From Micromonospora_E sp048060115 (GTDB lineage Bacteria; Actinomycetota; Actinomycetes; Mycobacteriales; Micromonosporaceae), in the NCBI RefSeq assembly GCF_048060115.1, contig NZ_JBHMIM010000010.1, positions 62,001-126,000 of the forward strand: a stretch of 64,000 nucleotides of DNA, written 5' to 3'. The stretch's first letter is position 1. The number at the start of each line of letters is the position of its first letter. Positions 1 through 6,840 of this stretch are shown piece after piece. The notes beneath the pieces were generated by a model that made no database searches, was not told the DNA's origin, and was given only the letters and a program-made list of their open reading frames with translations. The position numbers and the translations under genes are program-made.

Positions 1-379
1 CCAGCCAGTGCAGCGCCCGCCACAGCCGGATCCCGGTATACCGGCGCAGCAGGCTGGTCACCACCAGAATCAGCATCACGTCGCTGGCCAGCGTGCCCAG
101 GCCCATGTACAGCGGCCGATACTCGGCACCGAACGGAACGAACAGGTCGTACACCCGCAGTTTGGCGTACGGGTCGAACAACAGCGTGACGATGTGCACG
201 ACGAGCAACGCGATCGCCAGCAGCGCCGCGTTGCGGTGCACCAAATTGACCGCGAACCGGGGCAGGCCGAACGCCGGCCGTCCGGACCGGCTGCCCACAC
301 CGAGCACCACCACCACCGACAGCAGGATGAGTGCCATCACCCCGGTACCGCGCGCGACGAACCACCCAGCTTCCGTCAC
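1..379 (-). CDS. Ferric-reductase-like transmembrane protein (3' part runs off the window)
   Basis: The reverse strand opens with GTG at 379 and stays open to the window edge, so about 126 N-terminal residues are visible. They form hydrophobic segments typical of ferric reductase-like transmembrane proteins: a first helix after VARGTGVMALILL, a loop, a second helix with an HIVTLLFD motif whose His could bind haem, then a third helix before the edge. The GTG overlaps the TGA of apbE as GTGA, so the two are translationally coupled. With ApbE and a small anchored protein upstream, this looks like a membrane electron-transfer module. Substrate unknown; the missing C-terminus could change the assignment. 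Confidence 0.7.
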   Translation of the reverse strand, partial: MTEAGWFVARGTGVMALILLSVVVVLGVGSRSGRPAFGLPRFAVNLVHRNAALLAIALLVVHIVTLLFDPYAKLRVYDLFVPFGAEYRPLYMGLGTLASDVMLILVVTSLLRRYTGIRLWRALHWL

Positions 380-1320
380 CGCTGCGCCTCCTCCTTCGCC
401 GACCAGCCTCCGACAGTCCGCACCGCACCGCCCACCGCCACCAACCGGGCCGGAGCGCCGACACCGGCCAACCAACCGGGGGCCGCCGCGCCGCGTACCA
501 GCGCCGCCGTACTCAACGTGTTGGCCCGTACGCAGCTGAACGCGGCCACGGAAACGCTGCGCCACCGCCGCGCGGCCGGCAGCGCGGTACGCGGATCGAC
601 GATGTGGTGCATGGTCGCGTCCCCGGCGGTCCACTGCCGGCTGACCGTGCTCGACGTGGCCAGCGCCCCACCAGCCGGCAAGCTGACCACGCAGTACGGG
701 TCACCCGGCGTGTCCTGCACCCGGATCCGCCAGCCGCCGTCCGGGGCGGGACCGGCGGTGGCGATGTCCCCGCCCAGGGCCACCAGCGCACCGACCCCGC
801 ACCGCCGGGCCACGTCACGTGCGCAGCGGTCGGCCGCCCACGCCTTGGCGGTGGCACCGAGGTCCAGCTGTACGCCGTCGGGCACGGTCAGCTCGGAGCC
901 GTCCAGGCGGACCTGCCGCCAGTCGATCATCGGCACCGGGGCGTCGGTGGCGATCCCCGGACGGCCGTTCAGCGTCACCCACCGCAGGTCCTCGTCGTAG
1001 CCGAGCCGGCACATCGCGGCGCCCACCGTCGGATCGACGTCCCCGTCGGTTTCACTGGCCGCCCGCAAGGCGACCGATACCAGGCCGGCCAGCAGCGGGC
1101 TGACCGGCACCGGCGTACCGCCGGATCGGCACGCCCGGACCAGCTCGGAGTCGGGTCGGAATCGGCTACAGGCACCGTCGACGGCGGCCAGTACGTCCTC
1201 CACGATGGTTCGTGCCGCCGACGTCGCCGTCGGATCGGTCACCACCACCCTGGCCAGAGTCCCCCACACCTGCCACTGGACGCAGTCCTCGCCCACCGGC
1301 AGGGTCTCCAGCAGCGGCAT
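376..1320 (-). CDS. apbE: ApbE-family FAD:protein FMN transferase
   Basis: A 314-residue protein of normal ApbE length. This family moves FMN from FAD onto Ser/Thr of partner redox proteins outside or at the membrane. Visible family features are FRPDSEL near the N-terminus, LGATAKAWAADR in the middle, the ALVALGGDIA segment, and HHIVDPRTALPA near residue 210, where the usual Gly after DPRT is Ala. No lipobox or clear signal peptide is present. It starts 4 nt after the small anchored protein and overlaps the ferric-reductase-like gene, so all three form one operon. The protein it flavinylates is not evident in the window and may lie beyond the left edge. Confidence 0.85.
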   Translation of the reverse strand: MPLLETLPVGEDCVQWQVWGTLARVVVTDPTATSAARTIVEDVLAAVDGACSRFRPDSELVRACRSGGTPVPVSPLLAGLVSVALRAASETDGDVDPTVGAAMCRLGYDEDLRWVTLNGRPGIATDAPVPMIDWRQVRLDGSELTVPDGVQLDLGATAKAWAADRCARDVARRCGVGALVALGGDIATAGPAPDGGWRIRVQDTPGDPYCVVSLPAGGALATSSTVSRQWTAGDATMHHIVDPRTALPAARRWRSVSVAAFSCVRANTLSTAALVRGAAAPGWLAGVGAPARLVAVGGAVRTVGGWSAKEEAQR

Positions 1321-1324
1321 CGGG

Positions 1325-1678
1325 TCACGACCCGCCGGAGGTGGCCTGGCCGGGTTCGTCGCCGCCGTCGGTCACCGGCGGGAACTCCGCCGCCGGAGCC
1401 GGATCGACCGGGTCGGGATCAGCCACGGCCGGATCGCCGGCCGGCTGATCCGCCGGTGCATTCTCGGGTGTGGTCGCCTGCCCGTCGCTGCCCGGCTGCG
1501 GGTCGTCGACGGCGCCGGGAACGACCTCACCCGGGCTGGTCGGCACATAGGTGTCCTGCTCCGCGGTGTGTTCGGCGTGTGCCGCCACGGCGACGCCGAG
1601 CGTCCCGGCGATGCTCACCGCGGCGAGCCCACCGGTGAGCATCGTGACCCGCCGATAGCCGCGTTCCCGCTCGCCCAA
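1325..1678 (-). CDS. Small single-pass membrane protein with Pro/Asp-rich extracytoplasmic tail
   Basis: The TTG at 1678 is chosen because an AGGAGG sits 5 nt before it (1684-1689); a TTG 45 nt further upstream lacks a ribosome binding site. The 117-residue product has a short basic N-terminus (GERERGYRRVT), one hydrophobic helix (about residues 13-33) and then a low-complexity Pro/Asp/Ala/Gly tail with no recognisable fold. It is the first gene of the operon with apbE and the ferric-reductase-like gene. It has no FMN-attachment motif that I can see, so it may be a structural partner rather than the flavoprotein. Function unknown. Confidence 0.6.
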   Translation of the reverse strand: MGERERGYRRVTMLTGGLAAVSIAGTLGVAVAAHAEHTAEQDTYVPTSPGEVVPGAVDDPQPGSDGQATTPENAPADQPAGDPAVADPDPVDPAPAAEFPPVTDGGDEPGQATSGGS

Positions 1679-1922
1679 CGTCGCCTCCTGCGTCAGCGTC
1701 GGCGGCGGACCACCCGCCGTCAACCCGGGATACGGCTGTGGCCGCCAACCGGTTCAACCGTCGCGGCGGCCGCCCGGGCGGTCGTCCGCCAACTTCCCCC
1801 GTCGGCCGATTTACAGCGCCAATGATCGATGACACCGTGTCCACAGCGGAGGGCGAGGCGCGCCCGCCGCGTCGGGTGGGCGGCCGGACCGGCGGCCACC
1901 GATCGCCAACGAAGGGAAACGG

Positions 1923-3869
1923 ATGTCGACAAGGTCAGCGCCGAGGTCCACAGCGGCAACCCTGCTAGCGGCCGTCGCCGCCCTGCTGATGATCATTTCC
2001 GTGGCACCGGCCAGCCAGGCGGCCGGGCCACGCTTTGCCAATCTCGATCCGGGCGGCTCGCCGAAGCTCACCGAGAAGGTCCCGGTCAACGTGGTCTTCC
2101 TCGGCTACAGCCAGGCCCAGGTGAAACGGTCGGCGTACCTCGACGAGTTGCCGAAGCGCTACGAGCCGGTGGTCCGTTCCCGGCTGTGGTACGACGAGGT
2201 GGAGAAGCTCGGCCTGACATACACCTACGACTACCACCTCAAGTACGCGGACCGGCGGTACACCGACCGGTTCTTCCGTGAGCTCACCCGCCTGGCGACG
2301 CCGGCTCCGCTCACCGTGTACCAGGATCTCTACAACGAGCAGACCGGCAAGGTCACCACGATCACCGACAACCACCACATCGACGCGCCGAGCGTGGAAC
2401 GCTGGCTGGCGCTCAACCCTCCCGCGGGCGTCGACACCCGGCGGAACACCATCTTCTTCATCAACTGGTTCGGCCGCTCGGACTTCAAGTTCCACGTCTA
2501 CACCAAGACGAACGAACCCGACCCGGACACCGGCTACAACTTCGGCGCCGAGCGGGACAGTCGCAAGATCTCCGCGTGGGGTGGCACCACCGCCGACGAT
2601 GAGGAGAACGGGCTCGGCTCCACCCGCCGGATCTGGTTCCACGACCTGTCCGCCGGCCCCGAGTCGTGGACGGAGAACTGGAACGTCGACGACCCGGACC
2701 TGGACGGCAACGGCGTCGAGGACTACCGGATGCCGCCGGTCTGGGAGTACGCGGCCAACGGCTACCGCTCCCCCGCCGCGCTCGCCAGCGACCTTGGCCT
2801 GATCACCCGGTACGTGGCGCTGAACCTGCTGTTCACCACCTCGCCGCTGTACCCGGCGGAGCTACCGACCGCCACCCCGCCGGAGTCGATCAACCTGGAC
2901 AGCAATGTCTACGAGGGATGGAGCGGCGTCGACGCATCCGCCACCTATGTCGACGAACAGCTGCTGCAGCGGGAGCTCAAGGAGCTGCGCTGGCGCAACG
3001 TGCTCGACTACGACAGTCAGGATCTGCCGTTCGAGGGTGAGGCGCGGCGCTGCTACTTCGCGCTGATGGACGATGACGAGTCCTGCTACCCGGAGTTGGG
3101 CTACGAACCGTTCGCCAACTTCTATCTGCAGAACACCTTCGAACTCGACCGGGTGCTCGACGACCGGGACCGGGTCGACTACGAGATGCCGATCTTCAGC
3201 TACGCGCTGCCGGCCGGGACCCCGGTGCCGGCGTTGGGCTTCGCCGACGACAATTACACCGACGGTACGCAGTCGTACGTCTTCGCGTTCGTCTCCCCGG
3301 ACATCGTGGCGGCGGGCTACGGGCTGACCACCACCCTGATCCATGAGGTCGGCCACCACCTGGGCATGAGCCACCCGCACGACGGCTACGACAGTGAGAC
3401 CGGTGTCGACTACGGCCCGGCCGACGAGTTCTTCTTCGCCTGGTCCGGCGACCAGGTCAACTCGATGATGAGCTACATCGACCTGAACTGGGACTTCAGC
3501 CAGTTCGACCGGGACAACAGCGACCGGTTCCTCACGGCCGCCTACAACGACGCGGCCAACCAGTTGGCCGGGGCGGTGCTGGACGGGGACCGGCCCGGCC
3601 GGGCCCACGGCAAGCTGCGGCAGGCCGATCTGCTCCTCGGCGCGGCGCAGCGGGCGCTGTCCGCGCACGACTACCGGCGGGCGTTGACGCTGGCCGAGCA
3701 GGCGTACGGCAAGGTCGTCGAGGCGGCGGAGCAGACCGGCGTGTCGGCCGACGTGGTCACCGAGGCGATGGCCGCCCAGGCCAAGCAGGCCCGGATGACC
3801 AGCGAGCTGACCGGGACACACGAGTTCATCGACACGCTGGGCCCGGACTCCCCGCGTAGCAAGCCCTGA
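1923..3869 (+). CDS. Secreted metzincin-type zinc metalloprotease
   Basis: A 648-residue protein with a Sec-type signal peptide (about residues 1-34, ending ASQAA). The catalytic zinc motif HEVGHHLGMSH starts at about residue 474 and fits HExxHxxGxxH of metzincins. A Met-turn candidate, NSMMSYID, follows near residue 515. The first 450 residues are a large prodomain or accessory region that I do not recognise; the last 100 residues are helical and Ala-rich. GAAGGGA lies 5 nt before the ATG. It is monocistronic, divergent from the flavin operon, and followed by a strong hairpin. The role is probably extracellular protein breakdown; the substrate is unknown. Confidence 0.8.
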   Translation: MSTRSAPRSTAATLLAAVAALLMIISVAPASQAAGPRFANLDPGGSPKLTEKVPVNVVFLGYSQAQVKRSAYLDELPKRYEPVVRSRLWYDEVEKLGLTYTYDYHLKYADRRYTDRFFRELTRLATPAPLTVYQDLYNEQTGKVTTITDNHHIDAPSVERWLALNPPAGVDTRRNTIFFINWFGRSDFKFHVYTKTNEPDPDTGYNFGAERDSRKISAWGGTTADDEENGLGSTRRIWFHDLSAGPESWTENWNVDDPDLDGNGVEDYRMPPVWEYAANGYRSPAALASDLGLITRYVALNLLFTTSPLYPAELPTATPPESINLDSNVYEGWSGVDASATYVDEQLLQRELKELRWRNVLDYDSQDLPFEGEARRCYFALMDDDESCYPELGYEPFANFYLQNTFELDRVLDDRDRVDYEMPIFSYALPAGTPVPALGFADDNYTDGTQSYVFAFVSPDIVAAGYGLTTTLIHEVGHHLGMSHPHDGYDSETGVDYGPADEFFFAWSGDQVNSMMSYIDLNWDFSQFDRDNSDRFLTAAYNDAANQLAGAVLDGDRPGRAHGKLRQADLLLGAAQRALSAHDYRRALTLAEQAYGKVVEAAEQTGVSADVVTEAMAAQAKQARMTSELTGTHEFIDTLGPDSPRSKP

Positions 3870-3877
3870 TCCGGCGA

Positions 3878-3909
3878 GGGGTGTCCGAGGATCGCTCCTC
3901 GGGCACCCC
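3878..3909 (+). terminator. Rho-independent-like hairpin after the metalloprotease
   Basis: A 14-bp stem with one G-T pair (3878-3891 against 3896-3909) is closed by a TCGC tetraloop, 9 nt after the protease stop codon. There is no U tract, which is common for terminators in high-GC actinobacteria. Confidence 0.75.
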
Positions 3910-4028
3910 CGCTTCCGGGCTGCCACTTCGCCGAACAGATCGGTGGGAAGGGCGCGGTTCGGGTGAGCCGGCGCACCACCCGTACTGCATCCTAGGAGGA
4001 TGGGAAGAAGTCGTCGGCCGCAGGCTGC

Positions 4029-4760
4029 CTATGCCGAACAGGCCGGTGTGAGGGCCACGGCGGAGCGGCTGGTCGCCACCACCAAGCCGAAGGTCACCGT
4101 ACCGTCCGGCGCGACCGTGCCGTTGTAGGCGGCGTTACGCACGACGACGGATGCGCCGTCGCCGCCCGCTTCCCCACCCCAGACGGCCTGGATACGCTCG
4201 TCGCCCGGCCACTGCCAGGACACCCGCCAGCCGTGGATCGGCTCCGTACCGATGTTGCGGACGGTGACGGTGCCGACGAACCCGCCGGCCCACGCGGCAT
4301 CCACCACGGCGGACGCGACGCAGCCGGCCACCGGCAGGGTCCGGGCAGGTCCCCCCACTGTGTAGACGTCCCGCCGGCCCTCGCCGTCGCTGAACCGGAA
4401 CCAGTACTCGGTGTCCGGAACCAGCCCGTCGAGGGTGACGTCACCGTAGCGTTGCGGGCCGGAGACCGCCGCCGCGACCGGGTCGCGCCACTGCTGGGCG
4501 TCGGCCCGGCTGGCGAACAGGGTCACCGTGATCGGCAGGGTGTAGCCACACGGTGGACCAACCAACATCATCGAGTACGTGACCGTCACGCTGGTCTGAG
4601 TCGTCCCGGTCACCATACCGGTGAGCGGCAGCACAGGCGGGCACGCCACGGTCGGAGTCGGACCCGGGGACGGGGTGACGACCTGCGCCTGGGCGGCGCC
4701 GGCCCAGCCGGCGAGGGTGATGGTCGTGGCGGCCAGTAGTGCGCCGAGTCGGTGCAACAT
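4029..4760 (-). CDS. Secreted protein with Fn3-like and CBM2 carbohydrate-binding domains
   Basis: A 243-residue protein with a signal peptide (about 1-25, ending AQAQ). Residues about 45-140 look like a fibronectin-III-type fold (VTVTYSMML, PDTEYWFRFSD). Residues about 147-243 match family 2 carbohydrate-binding modules: VRNIGTEPIHGWRVSWQWPG, a second Trp in QAVWGG, AAYNGTVAPDGTVTFG, and flanking Cys residues able to form the CBM2 disulphide. No catalytic domain is present. It may be a secreted polysaccharide-binding protein for cellulose or chitin. GAAGGAG sits 7 nt before the ATG. It converges on the protease gene. Confidence 0.75.
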   Translation of the reverse strand: MLHRLGALLAATTITLAGWAGAAQAQVVTPSPGPTPTVACPPVLPLTGMVTGTTQTSVTVTYSMMLVGPPCGYTLPITVTLFASRADAQQWRDPVAAAVSGPQRYGDVTLDGLVPDTEYWFRFSDGEGRRDVYTVGGPARTLPVAGCVASAVVDAAWAGGFVGTVTVRNIGTEPIHGWRVSWQWPGDERIQAVWGGEAGGDGASVVVRNAAYNGTVAPDGTVTFGLVVATSRSAVALTPACSA

Positions 4761-5156
4761 CTACGAACTCCTTCGGTTGAGCGAATCCGCCAGGTCGCAA
4801 CGACGGGTACGCGTTCGCCACCGGCTCGCGGAACTGGGGGGAGAACGTCGCCAGCGGCCAGCAGGCCACAAGGCACGGTGCGACCCGGGACGGATGACCT
4901 GACTGCGGAGAGGATTGCCCGATGCCGGGCGGCGAACCACCTGGCTGCCCTCTCGACTCGGGTCGAGCCACTCGCACTGCTCCCGATGCGACTGAGCCGA
5001 ATTCAAGCATGTGACGATGATCGATGCAATCCGCCATGCAGGTACGCCTGGGACACCCTTCCCACCTGCACTGGTGCCGCTGGTCCGCCACCGCCGGGAA
5101 CCGGAAGCGGGCGGTGGTGCGATATCGGCTCGACCGGTTTGACAGCGCCTGCGATC
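4761..5156. other. Intergenic region between divergent genes, no gene seen
   Basis: About 400 bases upstream of both the CBM2 gene and the conserved protein at 5157. I see no convincing coding frame. A TTGACA at 5139-5144 lies just before the rightward gene but lacks a good -10 at normal spacing. Confidence 0.4.
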
Positions 5157-5903
5157 ATGATCGCCGTGACCAAGCTGAACCAGATCATCGCGGTGGAGAA
5201 GGGCGTCAAGAGCAAGTCCTTCGCGGAGTTGACCGAGGCGCACCACGCGGTGCAGAAGCAGCCGCTGCTGTCCGGCATCTCCCGCACCTACCAGCCCAAG
5301 GACGAGGAGGGCGAGCAGTTCCCGCCCGAGTCGACCCGGGTGCAGGTGCACGCCGAGCAGGTCATGCGGGACGTGGCGAAGACGCTGACCCGGCTGTTCG
5401 ACGTGACCGCGACCAAGGACTGGGCGAACACCCGGGCCACCGCCGATGTGGTGGTCGACGGCCGGACCCTCGTCGCCGCCGCGCCGGTGTCGTATCTGCT
5501 GTTCCTGGAGAAGCAGCTGGTCGACCTGCACACCTTCGTCAAGAAGCTGCCGGTGCTGGACGCCGCCGAATCGTGGAGCCGTGACGAGTCGACCGACTCG
5601 TGGCGTACCGAGCCGGTGCGGACGGTCAAGACGAAGAAGGTGCCCCGCAACCACGTCAAGGCCGAAGCGACCGAGAAGCACCCGGCGCAGGTCGAGGTCT
5701 ACTACGAGGACGTCCCGGTCGGCTACTGGACGACCGTGAAGTTCTCCGGGGCGCTGCCGGCCCGTCGGGTCAACGAGTTGCTGGACCGGATCGCCACCCT
5801 GCAGACGGCGGTCAAGTTCGCCCGCGAGGAGGCAAACGGCGCCGAGGTCACCGACCAGCGGATCGGCGACGCGGTCTTCGGCTACCTCTTCGGAGGGTCG
5901 TAG
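5157..5903 (+). CDS. Conserved protein of unknown function beside tRNA-like RNAs
   Basis: A 248-residue soluble, charged protein with no signal peptide or membrane helix. ATG at 5157 is used; a GTG at 5166 would give the N-terminus VTKLNQIIAVEKG and is equally possible, because neither start has a clear ribosome binding site (the transcript may be leaderless). Features are a Lys-rich start, FLEKQLVDLHTF in the middle, and a helical C-terminus with ARRVNELLDRIATLQTAV. I recognise the type as a conserved actinobacterial hypothetical but cannot assign a function. It lies directly upstream, on the same strand, of the tRNA-shaped elements at 5920-6273, so an RNA-related role is possible but unproven. 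Confidence 0.75.
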   Translation: MIAVTKLNQIIAVEKGVKSKSFAELTEAHHAVQKQPLLSGISRTYQPKDEEGEQFPPESTRVQVHAEQVMRDVAKTLTRLFDVTATKDWANTRATADVVVDGRTLVAAAPVSYLLFLEKQLVDLHTFVKKLPVLDAAESWSRDESTDSWRTEPVRTVKTKKVPRNHVKAEATEKHPAQVEVYYEDVPVGYWTTVKFSGALPARRVNELLDRIATLQTAVKFAREEANGAEVTDQRIGDAVFGYLFGGS

Positions 5904-5919
5904 ACCGGCTGTCGCGATA

Positions 5920-5987
5920 CCCTCACAGTCTCTCCCGGAATGAGCCCCGGGGGATGCCCGAAGTCCGGGTTCCCACCCGGGTGAGGG
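5920..5987 (+). ncRNA. tRNA-shaped structured element in canonical order (candidate)
   Basis: CCCTCAC (5920-5926) pairs perfectly with GTGAGGG (5981-5987), like an acceptor stem. Inside it, CTC/GAG (5930-5932/5942-5944) closes a D-loop-like segment containing GG. CGGG/CCCG (5948-5951/5957-5960) makes a middle hairpin. CCGGG/CCCGG (5965-5969/5976-5980) makes a T-arm-like stem contiguous with the acceptor strand, as in tRNA. The middle loop has only 5 nt, the T-loop is not TTCGA, and no CCA follows directly, so it is not a functional tRNA. It could be an RNA mimic or simply a structured leader or terminator. Confidence 0.35.
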
Positions 5988-6010
5988 CGAAGGAGCACCA
6001 AGCTGAAGCT

Positions 6011-6128
6011 GACGCAGAAGCTGACAAAGCGGTCCCAGTGCGGGTTCGAGTCCCGCCCCCGGTACCAGACCGCACCGGGGTAGCCCAACTGGCAGAGGCA
6101 GTCGCCTGACATCTCAGACTCTCGCTCC
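6011..6128 (+). ncRNA. Y RNA-like / circularly permuted tRNA-like RNA 1
   Basis: A T-arm comes first: GCGGG (6040-6044), loop TTCGAGT, CCCGC (6052-6056). It is followed by the acceptor 3' strand CCCCGGT (6057-6063) and ACCA. After a 6-nt linker comes the acceptor 5' strand ACCGGGG (6074-6080), a perfect 7/7 complement, then TA and a D-arm (GCC/GGC, 6083-6085/6097-6099) whose loop holds the conserved GG. The 5' and 3' halves are thus in swapped order. Flanking sequences can pair into a broken outer helix (6014-6024 with 6114-6125) including a bulged C, replacing the anticodon arm. Bacterial Y RNAs are known to mimic tRNA in this way. Exact ends are estimates. Confidence 0.6.
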
Positions 6129-6156
6129 ACGCTCAGCATTCGCCACCGGTCGCCAG

Positions 6157-6273
6157 GTCGAGAAGGGACGGACAGGGACAACTGGATGCTGGTTCGATTC
6201 CAGCTCGCGCCTCCACGTGGCGCGATAGTTTAAGGGCAAAACCCAGCGTCATGAAGAGTGATCCGTCCCTTTA
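6157..6273 (+). ncRNA. Y RNA-like / circularly permuted tRNA-like RNA 2
   Basis: Same layout as RNA 1 with unrelated stem sequences. The T-arm is GCTGG/CCAGC (6188-6192/6200-6204) with loop TTCGATT. The acceptor 3' strand TCGCGCC (6205-6211) is followed by TCCA, a 3-nt CGT linker, and acceptor 5' strand GGCGCGA (6219-6225), a perfect 7/7 match. Then come TA and the D-arm GTTT/AAAC (6228-6231/6239-6242) with GGG in the loop. CTGG (6182-6185) pairs with CCAG (6243-6246) at the anticodon-stem position. A perfect 10-bp helix, AAGGGACGGA (6163-6172) with 6262-6271, closes the molecule. This closed basal helix favours a Y RNA over a permuted tRNA gene. Confidence 0.68.
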
Positions 6274-6307
6274 AACGTGCTGGCGACAGCAAATGGGTGG
6301 CAGCCCA

Positions 6308-6340
6308 GAGGCCCGGAGACAGGACAGCTCTCCGGGCCTC
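6308..6340 (+). terminator. Strong terminator-like hairpin ending the RNA array
   Basis: A perfect 12-bp stem, GAGGCCCGGAGA (6308-6319) against 6329-6340, with a 9-nt loop. It lies 35 nt downstream of RNA 2 and no coding gene ends there, so it most likely terminates the RNA transcript. No U tract. Confidence 0.75.
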
Positions 6341-6615
6341 GCCATGTCTGCCGCCGCACCCGTGCCCGTCTCTGATGATCCGACACACCACCCGGATTAC
6401 GGACATTAGACGCACAAGGTGCTAGATTCACCCCGACCGCGCAGTCCACATCTAGCCGAGAAAGCGGCGCGACGGGAGACGACGCGACGGGTTCCTCGTG
6501 GGCCGCTGTCCGCAATGCGAAAGTCTGCACAATTCACAGTAGAGCAAAGATGACTTTGGAGTCACCTCACACGCCTGACACACTGTCGCATATGGACCTG
6601 CTCGCGGAGGCCACC
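6341..6615. other. Intergenic region before the radical SAM cassette
   Basis: This stretch is less GC-rich than the surrounding genome and probably holds the cassette promoter; I could not place a convincing -35/-10 pair. An in-frame ATG at 6550 could extend the following gene by 22 codons but has no good ribosome binding site. Confidence 0.4.
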
Positions 6616-6840
6616 ATGAGCGTGCGGCGCGGACCCCGCGCGGTGCTCATGGCACCCGCTTACGACCACGGGACCTACCTGAGCGCGGAAAGTCTTGGAC
6701 TGCGCTCGGTGGCCGCTTCTTTGCGTACGGTCGGTGCCGATGTTCAGGTGATCGACGAGTGCGCCATTCCCATGCCGAGCCAGGTCAGTAGGCTCATGAC
6801 GAGGCAGACATCACCATTCAGGATCTCTGGGGCAGCCTGA
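6616..6840 (+). CDS. N-terminal B12-binding-domain fragment of a radical SAM enzyme (damaged or split)
   Basis: ATG at 6616 is preferred because GGAGG lies 5 nt before it. The 74 residues begin like a cobalamin-binding fold of B12-type radical SAM enzymes (RAVLMAPAYDHG, then a helix and VQVIDECAIP). After about residue 55 the frame degenerates. The next frame carries the later part of the same domain (DEADITIQDLWGSL) directly before its ATG at 6840. Roughly 75 residues usually found between these parts are missing and the frame changes. The stop overlaps the next start as TGATG. It is therefore an internally deleted and frameshifted N-terminus, or a natural split with translational coupling. 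Confidence 0.5.
   Translation: MSVRRGPRAVLMAPAYDHGTYLSAESLGLRSVAASLRTVGADVQVIDECAIPMPSQVSRLMTRQTSPFRISGAA

Noticed and set aside
4752..5156. Upstream extension of the 248-residue protein
   Set aside because: Composition is unlike protein and it would overlap the start of the CBM2 gene; homology-like sequence begins only at 5157 or 5166.
6031..6250. Two ordinary tRNA genes
   Set aside because: The 5' acceptor strand at 6074 does not pair with the next downstream T-arm/acceptor strand at 6205; each acceptor pairs only with the half upstream of it, and no proper anticodon loop exists.
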